Part shown: piece by piece, positions 1-7,197 of the stretch | Position numbering within the stretch: position 1 is the stretch's first letter | Layout: the number at the start of each line of letters is the position of its first letter | Assembly (NCBI GenBank): GCA_013813755.1 | Contig: JACCRD010000106.1 | Span: 1-11,384, forward strand | Direction of reading: 5' to 3' | DNA: 11,384 nucleotides | Source: Acidobacteriota bacterium | GTDB taxonomy: Bacteria > Acidobacteriota > Blastocatellia > Pyrinomonadales > Pyrinomonadaceae | Position numbers and translations under genes: made by a program | Notes under the pieces: generated by a model | The model's database searches: none | Told to the model about the DNA's origin: nothing | Seen by the model: only the letters and a program-made list of their open reading frames with translations

Positions 1-1163
1 GTCGTAATGTGCGGCGTTTGAAACTTCGGATGAATTTTTGCCGCCCACGAAGGAAGCAAGCCGTCTTTCGCCATCGAATAAAAAACGCGCGGCTGTCCCA
101 TGACCATCACGACCATTGTCGAACTCAAGCCCAACACCGCGCCGACTTTAATAATCGTCGGAAATACTTGCAGAATCGTTCCCATCGTCGTGCCTTGCGC
201 TCTCTGCAGCGCGGCATCAATAGCGACGGCAATCGGAGCGGCGGCGTTAGTCAAAAGTCTGTAGTCAACCAAACCGACCATAATTCCCGCGACCAGAATG
301 TATAAAACCGTACAAACCGCCAAACTGCCGAGAATGCCGATTGGCATATCGCGCTGTGGATTTCTGGCTTCCTGCGCAGCTGTCGAAACAGCGTCGAAAC
401 CGATGTAGGCAAAGAAGATAACTGCCGCTCCGGTCACCACACCGCTAAAACCGAACGGCATGAATTGCGAACACCCTTCGGCTCCCGCAGTGCAGGCGAG
501 TCCCAGATTGTTCGGGTTGACATAGCCGATGCCGGCAACGATAAACAATACGACGACCACGATTTTGACAATCACGATAATCGAGTTAAAACTGGCTGAT
601 TCTTTGATTCCTCTGACCAGCAAAGCTGTGACGGCAAGCGAAATCAGAAATCCCGGCAAGTTAAAAATTCCGTAAGCTACACTGCCGTCGGACAGAGTGA
701 TTGCCGTTCCCGGAGGCGCAGCGAGAGATGGGGGGAAAGTTATGCCGAGGTCTTTGAGTAAACTAACCACGTAGCCCGACCAGCCGACGGCGACGGTTGC
801 CGCGCCGAAAGCGTATTCTAAAATTAAATCCCAACCTATAATCCACGCTACAAACTCGCCGAGCGTTCCGTAGCCGTATGCGTAAGCCGAGCCGGAAATC
901 GGGACGCTGGCGGCAAATTCCGAGTAACAGAGCGCGGCGAATGCACTAACAATTCCAGCAATTATCATCGAAATGACGACCGCCGGACCGGCATGTTTAC
1001 CGGCGGCTTGTCCGGTCAGAACGAAAATACCCGTGCCGATAATCGCGCCGATGCCGAGCATCGTCAAATCCAGCGCGCTTAAAGTTTTCTTTAAAGTATG
1101 CTCGCCGGTTTCCTGTGCTTCGGCGACGATTTTGTCAATTGATTTTGTCGCAAAAAGAGACAT
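1..1163 (-). CDS. APC-superfamily amino acid permease, CAT/YfnA-like (C-terminus outside window)
   Basis: This is an integral inner-membrane amino-acid transporter of the cationic amino acid transporter (CAT) branch of the APC superfamily. The first 387 residues are visible and the C-terminal end lies beyond base 1. A roughly 30-residue cytoplasmic N-terminus leads into TM1 with the signature GIGAIIGTGIFVLTG (residues 37-51). TM6 reads FFAYIGFDAVS, followed by the APC loop motif EARNPQRDMPIGI (265-277), and the loop FYSMAKDGLLP (361-371) precedes the missing last helices. The start is well supported: GAGGAG lies 6 nt before the ATG. It follows the other permease by 27 bp on the same strand, so the two are probably cotranscribed. 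The loop before TM6 carries an insertion with Cys224 and Cys231, predicted to be periplasmic. Family assignment is firm; the substrate cannot be read from sequence, and cationic or broad neutral amino acids are both possible. Confidence 0.92.
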   Translation of the reverse strand, partial: MSLFATKSIDKIVAEAQETGEHTLKKTLSALDLTMLGIGAIIGTGIFVLTGQAAGKHAGPAVVISMIIAGIVSAFAALCYSEFAASVPISGSAYAYGYGTLGEFVAWIIGWDLILEYAFGAATVAVGWSGYVVSLLKDLGITFPPSLAAPPGTAITLSDGSVAYGIFNLPGFLISLAVTALLVRGIKESASFNSIIVIVKIVVVVLFIVAGIGYVNPNNLGLACTAGAEGCSQFMPFGFSGVVTGAAVIFFAYIGFDAVSTAAQEARNPQRDMPIGILGSLAVCTVLYILVAGIMVGLVDYRLLTNAAAPIAVAIDAALQRAQGTTMGTILQVFPTIIKVGAVLGLSSTMVVMVMGQPRVFYSMAKDGLLPSWAAKIHPKFQTPHIT

Positions 1164-1190
1164 ATTTTTCTCCTCACTAAGTTTTTAAAA

Positions 1191-2735
1191 TTAAAATTGC
1201 TCTTGTTCGTCCGTTTTCGCGGACAAAAGTTTCCAGATAAAATAAACCGGCACGCCCGACAAAACGATTGCCAAGCCCGGCAGGGAAGTCTGCGTTCGGT
1301 AAAACAGAAGCACGACGGAAATCAGCGTCGCCGCTAAAATGTAGATTACCGGCACAAACGGATAACCGAAAGCGCGATACGGACGCGGAGCGTCAGGACG
1401 TTTGTATCGAAGAATAAATAACCCAATAATCGTTAAAATATAAAAAATTAAAACAGCGAAAACAACGTAATCAAGTAGAGTTCCGTAAAGATTGCCGTAT
1501 TCTTCAACGTCCGCGACGACCTTCCCCGAACGGGTGCGCGGCAAAACGAGCAGACACGACCAAACGCACTGCAAAATCAAAGCCACTGCCGGGACACCGT
1601 TTTTATTGAGCTTGCTCGTTGCTTTGAAAAATAAACCATCGTTCGCCATCGCGTAATAAACACGCGAACCGGCAAGAATTAAGCCGTTGTTACAGCCGAA
1701 AGTTGAAATGATAATGGCGATTGCCATAATCGTCGCGCCGATTGGACCGAAAATCGTTTGCAGCGCGAGCGTTCCGACGCGATCTTCGGGCGCGGTTTGA
1801 ATTTCCGTAAAAGTCAAAGTAGCGAGATATGCGAAATTTGCCAGAATATAAAGCGAGATGACCAGAAAAGTTCCCAAAGCCAGAGACAGAGGAATGTTGC
1901 GCTGCGGGTTTTTGACTTCGCCCGCCGTAAAAGTGATGTTGTTCCAGGCGTCTGACGAAAAAAGCGAACCGACCTGCGCGACGCAAAATGCAACGACAAT
2001 ACCATATAAACCCTGCTCAACCGTGACCGAAGGCAAAAAGGAAGCAAACCAATCCGGCTTGATTTCCGAAACATTCTGCACCGCAAAAAGATTTTCAAAA
2101 TTACCCGAAAAAGTTCCTGCCGCGCCCCCGATTAAAAGTCCCAAAACAATTAGTACGAATAACGAAAGCGTTTTAGCAGACGTGAAAAGATTTTGAATTA
2201 TTTTTCCGAGTTTTAATCCCTGCGTGTTCAAAATCGTCAGAAAAATTATCAGCAAGACGGCGACAAACTGCTGAACCGAAAGACTTAAAGCATAACCCGT
2301 GGAAAGATTTATGGGAGCGATAATCCACGAAGTCGGCGAAATCGATGGAAACAAAACGCCCAAAAATCTGGCAAACGCCACGCCGACCGCCGCGATTGTG
2401 CCGGTTTGAATGACAAGAAAAAGCGTCCAGCCGTAAAGAAATCCCCACAGCGGCGAATAACTTTCGCGCAGATAAACGTATTGTCCGCCCGCTTTCGGCA
2501 TCATTGCCGCGAGTTCGCCGTAACTAAGCGCGGCAAAAATCGTCAAAATTCCGGTGATAATCCACGTCAAAAGCAGACCGCCGGGCGAACCCGTTTCGCG
2601 CCCGATGCCCGCCGAAACAATAAAAATGCCCGACCCGATCATCGAACCGGCGACGATCATTGTCGAGTCAAGCAAGCCTAAACCGCGTATAAAACCTTCT
2701 TTTGTTTCAGTCTGTTCCGCAACGTCAGTTGCCAT
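1191..2735 (-). CDS. APC-superfamily amino acid permease, LAT-like
   Basis: This is a complete 514-aa inner-membrane amino-acid transporter with about 12 hydrophobic segments. It resembles the L-type (LAT) branch of the APC superfamily, whose members often act as exchangers. TM1 has the unwound-helix motif GSMIGSGIFI (residues 30-39). The TM2-TM3 region has MMPKAGGQYVYLRESY (78-93). TM6 is followed by SDAWNNITFTAGEVKNPQRN (261-280), and the loop SRVYYAMANDGLFF (357-370) and the late motif YRAFGYPFVPVIY (453-465) are typical of the group. No clear Shine-Dalgarno sequence precedes the ATG; the sequence there is only A/T-rich. It diverges from the aromatic amino acid decarboxylase across 178 bp, which makes an aromatic amino acid or amino acid/amine exchange role attractive. 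That role is inferred from context and is not shown by any substrate-specific residue. Confidence 0.93.
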   Translation of the reverse strand: MATDVAEQTETKEGFIRGLGLLDSTMIVAGSMIGSGIFIVSAGIGRETGSPGGLLLTWIITGILTIFAALSYGELAAMMPKAGGQYVYLRESYSPLWGFLYGWTLFLVIQTGTIAAVGVAFARFLGVLFPSISPTSWIIAPINLSTGYALSLSVQQFVAVLLIIFLTILNTQGLKLGKIIQNLFTSAKTLSLFVLIVLGLLIGGAAGTFSGNFENLFAVQNVSEIKPDWFASFLPSVTVEQGLYGIVVAFCVAQVGSLFSSDAWNNITFTAGEVKNPQRNIPLSLALGTFLVISLYILANFAYLATLTFTEIQTAPEDRVGTLALQTIFGPIGATIMAIAIIISTFGCNNGLILAGSRVYYAMANDGLFFKATSKLNKNGVPAVALILQCVWSCLLVLPRTRSGKVVADVEEYGNLYGTLLDYVVFAVLIFYILTIIGLFILRYKRPDAPRPYRAFGYPFVPVIYILAATLISVVLLFYRTQTSLPGLAIVLSGVPVYFIWKLLSAKTDEQEQF

Positions 2736-2913
2736 AATTTAATTTTGTGTAAAAAGAAATTTTACTTCGAGGAACTTTTTTGAGTTCCGGAAAATTATAA
2801 ATTAGTAAAATTCGGAAACGGCGAGATAATCTTTTGAGTTATTATACTTACATTAATGAAACTGTCGAGTTATTTTTTAATTTTCTGTTAAATTCATCTG
2901 AATTTCTCAATTT
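2736..2913. promoter_or_regulatory. Divergent promoter region between permeases and decarboxylase
   Basis: This 178-bp AT-rich gap must hold the promoters for both divergent transcription units. On the minus strand a perfect TATAAT (plus-strand 2794-2799) could be the -10 of the permease unit, but no good -35 lies 17 bp upstream. On the plus strand, TATACT (2843-2848) could serve the decarboxylase, also without a clear -35. TCGAGT with TTAAAT 17 bp downstream is a weaker alternative. A 6-bp inverted repeat GGAACT-tttttg-AGTTCC (2771-2788) lies in the predicted permease leader and could be an operator or a small hairpin. Promoter function is certain in principle, but the exact elements are guesses. 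Confidence 0.35.
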
Positions 2914-4350
2914 ATGAATAAAAATACAAGTTCTTCAGGCGATATGTCGAAGGCGGATTTTCGCCGATACGGTTATGAGATGGTTGACTGGATTGCCGAT
3001 TACTTCGAGCGTCTGGAAGATTTTCCGGTTTTATCCGCCAACGCGCCGAACGATTTGAAAAAGGTTCTGCCCGAATCCGCGCCGCTCGAAGGCGAGAGTT
3101 TTGATGACATTTTCGCCGATGTTGAAAAACTGATTTTGCCTGCTGTCACGCACTGGAATCATCCGAATTTTCACGGTCTTTTTTCAACTTCAACCAGCGC
3201 GGCAGGCATCTTCGGCGAAATGCTGAGCGCGACTTTCGATATGAAGGCGATGCTTTGGCGCACCGCTCCCGCTTCGACCGAACTCGAGGATGTCGTGCTT
3301 TCCTGGCTGCGGCAGATGATGAATCTGCCAGCGCATTTTGAAGGAATTATCTATGACACGGCTTCGGTTTCGACTATGCACGCGATTGCGGCGGCGCGTG
3401 AGAAATTAGATTTACAAATCCGCGAAAACGGAATGAGCGGACGCACCGATTTGCCTCTGCTGCGGGTTTACTGCTCGGAACAAGTTCATTCTTCGATTGA
3501 TAAAGCCGTGATCACGCTCGGACTCGGACAAAAATCTTTGCGAAAAATCGAAACGGACGCGGAATTTCGGATGATCCCCGAAAAACTGGCTGAAGCCATT
3601 TCTGAAGACCGACAAAACGGTTATCTTCCGTTCTGTGTCGTCGCTACCGTCGGTACAACTTCGACGACGAGCATCGACCCGGTCGAAGCGATTGCCGACA
3701 TTTGCGAGCGGGAAAACCTCTGGCTTCACGTCGATGCGGCGTATGCGGGAAGCGCGGCGATTGTTCCCGAACTGCGAAATTGTTTGAAAGGCTGCGAGCG
3801 TGCCGATTCGATTGTGACAAACCCGCACAAGTGGCTGTTCACGCCGTTTGATTTGTCAATTTTGTATTGCAAAGATTTGGAAATGCTCAAAAAAGCTTTT
3901 TCGCTGGTGCCGGAATATCTCAAAACCAATGAAGCGACGGCGAAAAACGGAATGGATTACGGCATCCAGCTCGGTCGCCGTTTTCGTTCTCTCAAGCTTT
4001 GGTTCGTGATGCGCTATTTCGGGCAGGAGGGCTTGATCGAAAGAATCCGCGAACATTGCCGTCTGACAAAATTACTTGCGTCGTGGATTGAAAAATCAGA
4101 CAATTGGGAATTGCTCGCGCCGGTTAATTTCGCGCTTGTGTGTTTCCGCGCTTGTCCCGAAAATGTGGGAGATTTGAATGCTTTTAACGAAGATTTGATG
4201 AACTCAATCAACGCCTCGGGCGAAGCCTACATTTCGCACACAAAACTTAACGGGAAATTTACGCTTCGGCTTTCTATCGGAAGTATCAGAGTCGAAGAAA
4301 AGCATATCGAAAACGTCTGGAATTTGCTCAATAAAAATCTGACTATTTAA
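2914..4350 (+). CDS. Aromatic-L-amino-acid decarboxylase-type PLP enzyme (group II decarboxylase)
   Basis: This cytosolic 478-aa pyridoxal-phosphate enzyme is predicted to convert an aromatic amino acid (tyrosine, tryptophan, phenylalanine or DOPA) to its amine and CO2. Length and order match the DDC/AADC family. HPNFHG (83-88) and TELEDVVLSWL (122-132) form the N-terminal part. SEQVHSS holds His191, the cofactor-stacking residue. HVDAAYAGSA (272-281) contains the PLP-binding Asp274, and NPHKW (303-307) contains the Schiff-base Lys306. LGRRFRSLKLWFVMR (353-367) is canonical. Tyr335 in the mobile loop (PEYLK) aligns with human DDC Tyr332. Keeping both this Tyr and the His argues for true decarboxylation rather than the aldehyde-synthase variants, which change one of them. 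No Shine-Dalgarno precedes ATG 2914; an in-frame ATG at 2944 (MSKADFRRYG) is a plausible alternative start. The exact substrate is not determinable. Confidence 0.93.
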   Translation: MNKNTSSSGDMSKADFRRYGYEMVDWIADYFERLEDFPVLSANAPNDLKKVLPESAPLEGESFDDIFADVEKLILPAVTHWNHPNFHGLFSTSTSAAGIFGEMLSATFDMKAMLWRTAPASTELEDVVLSWLRQMMNLPAHFEGIIYDTASVSTMHAIAAAREKLDLQIRENGMSGRTDLPLLRVYCSEQVHSSIDKAVITLGLGQKSLRKIETDAEFRMIPEKLAEAISEDRQNGYLPFCVVATVGTTSTTSIDPVEAIADICERENLWLHVDAAYAGSAAIVPELRNCLKGCERADSIVTNPHKWLFTPFDLSILYCKDLEMLKKAFSLVPEYLKTNEATAKNGMDYGIQLGRRFRSLKLWFVMRYFGQEGLIERIREHCRLTKLLASWIEKSDNWELLAPVNFALVCFRACPENVGDLNAFNEDLMNSINASGEAYISHTKLNGKFTLRLSIGSIRVEEKHIENVWNLLNKNLTI

Positions 4351-4464
4351 AAGAATAATTTACAGCGATGACAGTATTCACAGTAATAAAAAATCAATTT
4401 TTTGCTTGTTGAGTTATCCTTTCTATCCCGTTATCCCTGTAAATTTCTTTATTTAACCAAAAAT

Positions 4465-4917
4465 ATGAAATTTGCCAAAGAATCAATCATCAAAGCCGCG
4501 CCCGAAAAAGTTTTCGCGTTTCACGAACTGCCCGATGCTTTTGAGCGTCTAATTCCGCCGTGGGAAAACGCGCGGGTCATCCAAAAAGCCGACATTAACC
4601 AAATCGGCTCACAGGCAATTATCGAACAAAAAATCTTTGGTGTAATTCCAGCGCGCTGGGTTGCTGAACACACGAAATATGAGCCGCCGTTGATGTTTGA
4701 AGACGTGCAAATCTCCGGACCATTTAAAAGTTGGCGCCATCAGCATATAATAAAATCGCACGAAACGGGCGCGATTTTGAGAGACGAAATCGAGTTTGAA
4801 GCGCCGTTCTGGATTTTTGGCGCATTCGCCGCGCCTTTTTTAATTTCGCCGAAAATAGAAAAAATGTTTGCGTATCGACACGAAGTTACGCGAAAATGGT
4901 GCGAAGGAGGAGAATAA
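4465..4917 (+). CDS. SRPBCC (START/Bet v1-like) superfamily protein
   Basis: This 150-aa protein of the SRPBCC helix-grip fold is related to the ligand-binding or cyclase-like group also found fused to SDR39U1-type epimerases. The N-terminus MKFAKESIIKAAPEKVFAFH is the usual first strand and helix of the fold. It is followed by a LIPPWENARV motif (residues 29-38), GPFKSWRHQHII near residues 85-96, and a C-terminal helix that starts at the IEKMFAYRHE stretch. The reading frame is open upstream to an ATG at 4402, but those 21 extra residues do not fit the fold, so I place the start at 4465. There is no obvious Shine-Dalgarno there. It is the first of four closely spaced plus-strand genes and ends 3 bp before the next start. 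It probably binds a hydrophobic small molecule; ligand and pathway are unknown. Confidence 0.82.
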   Translation: MKFAKESIIKAAPEKVFAFHELPDAFERLIPPWENARVIQKADINQIGSQAIIEQKIFGVIPARWVAEHTKYEPPLMFEDVQISGPFKSWRHQHIIKSHETGAILRDEIEFEAPFWIFGAFAAPFLISPKIEKMFAYRHEVTRKWCEGGE

Positions 4918-4920
4918 TTT

Positions 4921-5532
4921 ATGCAAATCGAAACTATTCCGGTAGGAAATTACTTTTTACCGATTGTTCTAAATTTTCAGGATGTTTTGGAAAAGATGAA
5001 CGATGATGAGTTTGAAAAATTTTGTCGTCACAATCCGGATGTGGAAATCGAATTAACCAAAGAAGGAGAACTCGTTATTATGCCGCCAACCGGAGGACAA
5101 ACAGGAATCCGTAATTTTTCGTTGATCGGATATTTTTTTAATTGGCTGGAAAAAGACAAAAGCGGAGTCGGTTTCGATTCGTCAACCGTTTTCGTTTTGC
5201 CGAACGGTGCAAAACGTTCGCCCGATTTGGCGTGGGCGAAAAACGAAAAATGGAATGCTTTGAGCGACGAAGAAAAGCAAAAATTTCCATCGTTCTGTCC
5301 TGATTTTGTGGTCGAGCTGCGTTCGCCTTCCGATTCGATTGTGAATCTGCAAAACAAGATGATGGAATATATTGAAAACGGCGCGTCTCTAGGCTGGCTG
5401 ATTGACCCGTTTGAAAAAAAGGTTTACGTCTACCGGCAGAATGAAGAAGCGGAAATTTTAGACAATCCATCAAAAGTCAGCGGCGAACCGCTCCTGAAAA
5501 AATTTGTTTTAAATGTCAAAAAACTTTGGTAA
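4921..5532 (+). CDS. Uma2-family (DUF820) putative PD-(D/E)XK endonuclease
   Basis: This 203-aa protein belongs to the Uma2/DUF820 family, which has a restriction-endonuclease-like fold and is often present in many copies in cyanobacteria and other environmental bacteria. The family pattern is visible in order. MPPTGGQTGIRN (54-65) is the family's early loop. RSPDLAW (99-105) holds the candidate catalytic Asp102. CPDFVVELRSPSD (126-138) holds Glu132. KMMEYIENGASLGWLIDP (146-163) contains Lys146 and the characteristic tail. The acidic and basic active-site set therefore appears intact. A strong Shine-Dalgarno, AAGGAGGAG, lies 8 nt before the ATG and overlaps the end of the preceding gene, which indicates translational linkage. 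Nuclease activity is predicted from the fold; the biological role of the family is not established, and its neighbours do not clarify it. Confidence 0.88.
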   Translation: MQIETIPVGNYFLPIVLNFQDVLEKMNDDEFEKFCRHNPDVEIELTKEGELVIMPPTGGQTGIRNFSLIGYFFNWLEKDKSGVGFDSSTVFVLPNGAKRSPDLAWAKNEKWNALSDEEKQKFPSFCPDFVVELRSPSDSIVNLQNKMMEYIENGASLGWLIDPFEKKVYVYRQNEEAEILDNPSKVSGEPLLKKFVLNVKKLW

Positions 5533-5537
5533 AAATT

Positions 5538-5828
5538 ATGCTGACCCACATTGTTTGCTGGAAATATAAACCCGAAACGACGCTTGAGCAACGTGAACTG
5601 CATATTGCCAAACTAAAAAATCTTCCCACTATAATTCCGAATATTATCAGTTTCAGCGTCGGTTCTGACATTCTGCATCTTGAACGTTCATTTGACACCG
5701 GTTTAACGGTGGTTTTCCCCGACCGCGCCGCGCTCGATCTTTACACAAACGATGCCGCTCACCAGGAAGTGGTAAATTTGGGAAGGAAAATCGCGGAACG
5801 CGTTGTCTCAGTCGATTTTATTAGCTAA
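5538..5828 (+). CDS. Dabb-domain (stress-responsive A/B barrel) protein
   Basis: This 96-aa protein matches the Dabb family (dimeric alpha+beta barrel, ferredoxin-like). The start MLTHIVCWKYKPETT is the typical first strand with the conserved His4 and Lys9. A middle segment GSDILHLERSFDTGLTVVF (42-60) gives the next strands. DRAALDLYTNDAAHQEVV (62-79) is the characteristic region with His75, and a terminal strand VVSVDF follows. An in-frame TTG at 5526 would add four residues and overlap the previous gene, but ATG 5538 gives the standard family N-terminus and is preferred; no strong Shine-Dalgarno is seen at either. It begins 5 bp after the Uma2 stop, so it is probably part of the same transcript. 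Family members range from plant stress proteins to small cyclases and bacterial proteins of unknown role, so no reaction is assigned. Confidence 0.85.
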   Translation: MLTHIVCWKYKPETTLEQRELHIAKLKNLPTIIPNIISFSVGSDILHLERSFDTGLTVVFPDRAALDLYTNDAAHQEVVNLGRKIAERVVSVDFIS

Positions 5829-5842
5829 CAGTGATCACTGTT
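5827..5842. promoter_or_regulatory. Perfect 16-bp palindrome before the PHP gene
   Basis: AACAGTGATCACTGTT is a perfect dyad without a spacer. It overlaps the last two bases of the Dabb stop codon and ends 3 nt before the preferred ATG of the PHP-domain gene, where a Shine-Dalgarno would normally sit. It could be a dimeric regulator's operator for an internal promoter, or simply chance. No regulator is encoded next to it. Confidence 0.4.
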
Positions 5843-5845
5843 TAT

Positions 5846-7051
5846 ATGAAGTTGTGGAAAAAAATAGCGATTGTCATTTTCGCCCTTTTACTTTTGGCGC
5901 AGATCCCTTTTATTTATAATCGCTACCAGTTTGGTCAGCTCGCCGGTAAAATTTCCACGCTCGAAAATCAAAAAATCAAAACTGAAAATCAAATTTATAA
6001 TGATTACAAAGGCTCGATTCACGTTCATACGGCAATCGGCGGACACAGCACGGGAAGTTTTGACGAATTAATTTTCGGCGCGACGATAAACGCGCTTGAT
6101 TTTGTCGTAATGACCGAACACACTTCGGAATTTTTCGATTCTTCCGAGCTAACCCTGCGCGGCTCACATCAAGGCATTTTGTTTGTTAACGGTCAGGAGG
6201 TCGAAACCGCCAGCCGTGACCGATTTTTATTATTAAATGGAAGCGCCGAAGCGGGGAAAGCCAACAAAATTTCTACGCCTGAATTTCTTCAACAAATACA
6301 CGCGGACAATAAACTCGCTTTTATTACGTATCCTGAAAAATACCAAACGTGGGACGCTGATTTTGACGGAATCGAAGTTTTTAGCCTTCATACAAACGCC
6401 AAAAATATGAATTTGTATTTTGTTCTGTTTGATGCGCTTTGGTCATATTACAGTTACCCAGAATTAGTTTTAGCAAAATATTTTCAGCGTCCGGGTGAAA
6501 ATTTACAAAAATTTGACGAAGTCGCGAATCAAAAAAAATCAACTTTGTTTGCCGGAACTGACGCGCACTCGAATATCGGTTTTCATCTTTTCGGCGACGA
6601 TGCGGGAAATAAAATTATCAATATAAAACTTGATGCTTATAAAACAATTTTTCACACCGTCAGAAATCACGTTCTGCTTGAAAAAGATCAAGAATTTAAT
6701 CAGGAAAATCTGCTCGACGCGCTCAAAAATGGACATTGTTTTGTTGGATTTGACGTGTTGAGCGAGACAGAAGGCTTTTTCTTCGCCGCGGATAACGGCG
6801 CGGAACGAAAAATTATGGGCGACGAAATCGCTTTAACGGAAAATGTGATTTTAAGAGTCGTCACGCCGCAAATCGCGCGGATTGTTATTTTCAAAAACGG
6901 CGAAAAAGTTTTTGAAGAAACGAATAAAACAGAAATTAATTTTCACGTAAAAGAAAAGGGAACTTACCGCACCGAAGTTTACATCGATTCGCTCGGCTCT
7001 CCGTTCGATAAAATGCCCTGGATAATTTCAAACCCAATCTACGTCAAATAG
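5846..7051 (+). CDS. Membrane-anchored PHP-domain metallohydrolase
   Basis: This 401-aa protein has an N-terminal hydrophobic helix (about residues 6-24, after MKLWKK) followed by a PHP (polymerase and histidinol phosphatase) domain that should face the periplasm. The metal-site motifs are GSIHVHTAIGGHSTG (56-70, with His59, His61 and His67), DFVVMTEH (85-92), NGQEVE (115-120, with Glu118) and FAGTDAHS (235-242, with Asp239 and His241). The position where many PHP proteins have a His-Pro pair reads TYPEK here, Tyr162 replacing His. Residues after about 310 form a smaller C-terminal beta-rich region ending in NPIYVK. PHP enzymes hydrolyse phosphoesters using two or three metals; the substrate is unknown. 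A GTG at 5831 would add five residues, but ATG 5846 puts the basic residues directly ahead of the helix. The gene follows Dabb by 17 bp and its stop lies within a long inverted repeat. Confidence 0.83.
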   Translation: MKLWKKIAIVIFALLLLAQIPFIYNRYQFGQLAGKISTLENQKIKTENQIYNDYKGSIHVHTAIGGHSTGSFDELIFGATINALDFVVMTEHTSEFFDSSELTLRGSHQGILFVNGQEVETASRDRFLLLNGSAEAGKANKISTPEFLQQIHADNKLAFITYPEKYQTWDADFDGIEVFSLHTNAKNMNLYFVLFDALWSYYSYPELVLAKYFQRPGENLQKFDEVANQKKSTLFAGTDAHSNIGFHLFGDDAGNKIINIKLDAYKTIFHTVRNHVLLEKDQEFNQENLLDALKNGHCFVGFDVLSETEGFFFAADNGAERKIMGDEIALTENVILRVVTPQIARIVIFKNGEKVFEETNKTEINFHVKEKGTYRTEVYIDSLGSPFDKMPWIISNPIYVK

Positions 7052-7116
7052 TGGTAAACGGTAAGTGGTATGTGCTAAGCATTTTGTTTTCCACTTACCG
7101 TTTACCACTATTTGAC
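7043..7116. repeat. Perfect 26-bp inverted repeat with 22-nt loop
   Basis: Bases 7043-7068 are the exact reverse complement of 7091-7116, separated by 22 nt that contain a small TGCT-a-AGCA dyad. The left arm includes the last two sense codons and the TAG stop of the PHP gene. It also has an internal repetition of GTGGTA (7051 and 7065). As RNA it would form a very stable 26-bp hairpin and could act as a 3' stabiliser or transcription barrier between the PHP gene and the M1-like gene. There is no T-run after either arm, so it is not a canonical intrinsic terminator. Its perfection suggests a dispersed palindromic element (REP- or MITE-like), which needs other genomic copies for support. Confidence 0.85.
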
Positions 7117-7197
7117 TAGCCAACGCGCAGAGATTTTCCGTCATCATAAAAAGGCAAAACCGACAGTAAATATTTAAGCAGGGATTTCGTAAAAGTA

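Noticed and set aside
9..305. Plus-strand frame of 98 codons at the left edge
   Set aside because: The minus strand encodes a clear APC permease through this region; the plus-strand frame is its shadow.
3412..3828. A 138-codon minus-strand frame opposite the decarboxylase
   Set aside because: The plus-strand enzyme has all its catalytic motifs here, so the opposite frame is a shadow.
4391..4406. A/T-only inverted repeat AAAAAAT-CA-ATTTTTT after the decarboxylase as a terminator
   Set aside because: The stem contains no G-C pair and would not be stable enough to act as an intrinsic terminator.
4402..4464. N-terminal 21-residue extension of the SRPBCC protein
   Set aside because: The extension does not match the fold, and the internal ATG at 4465 begins exactly with the typical first strand.
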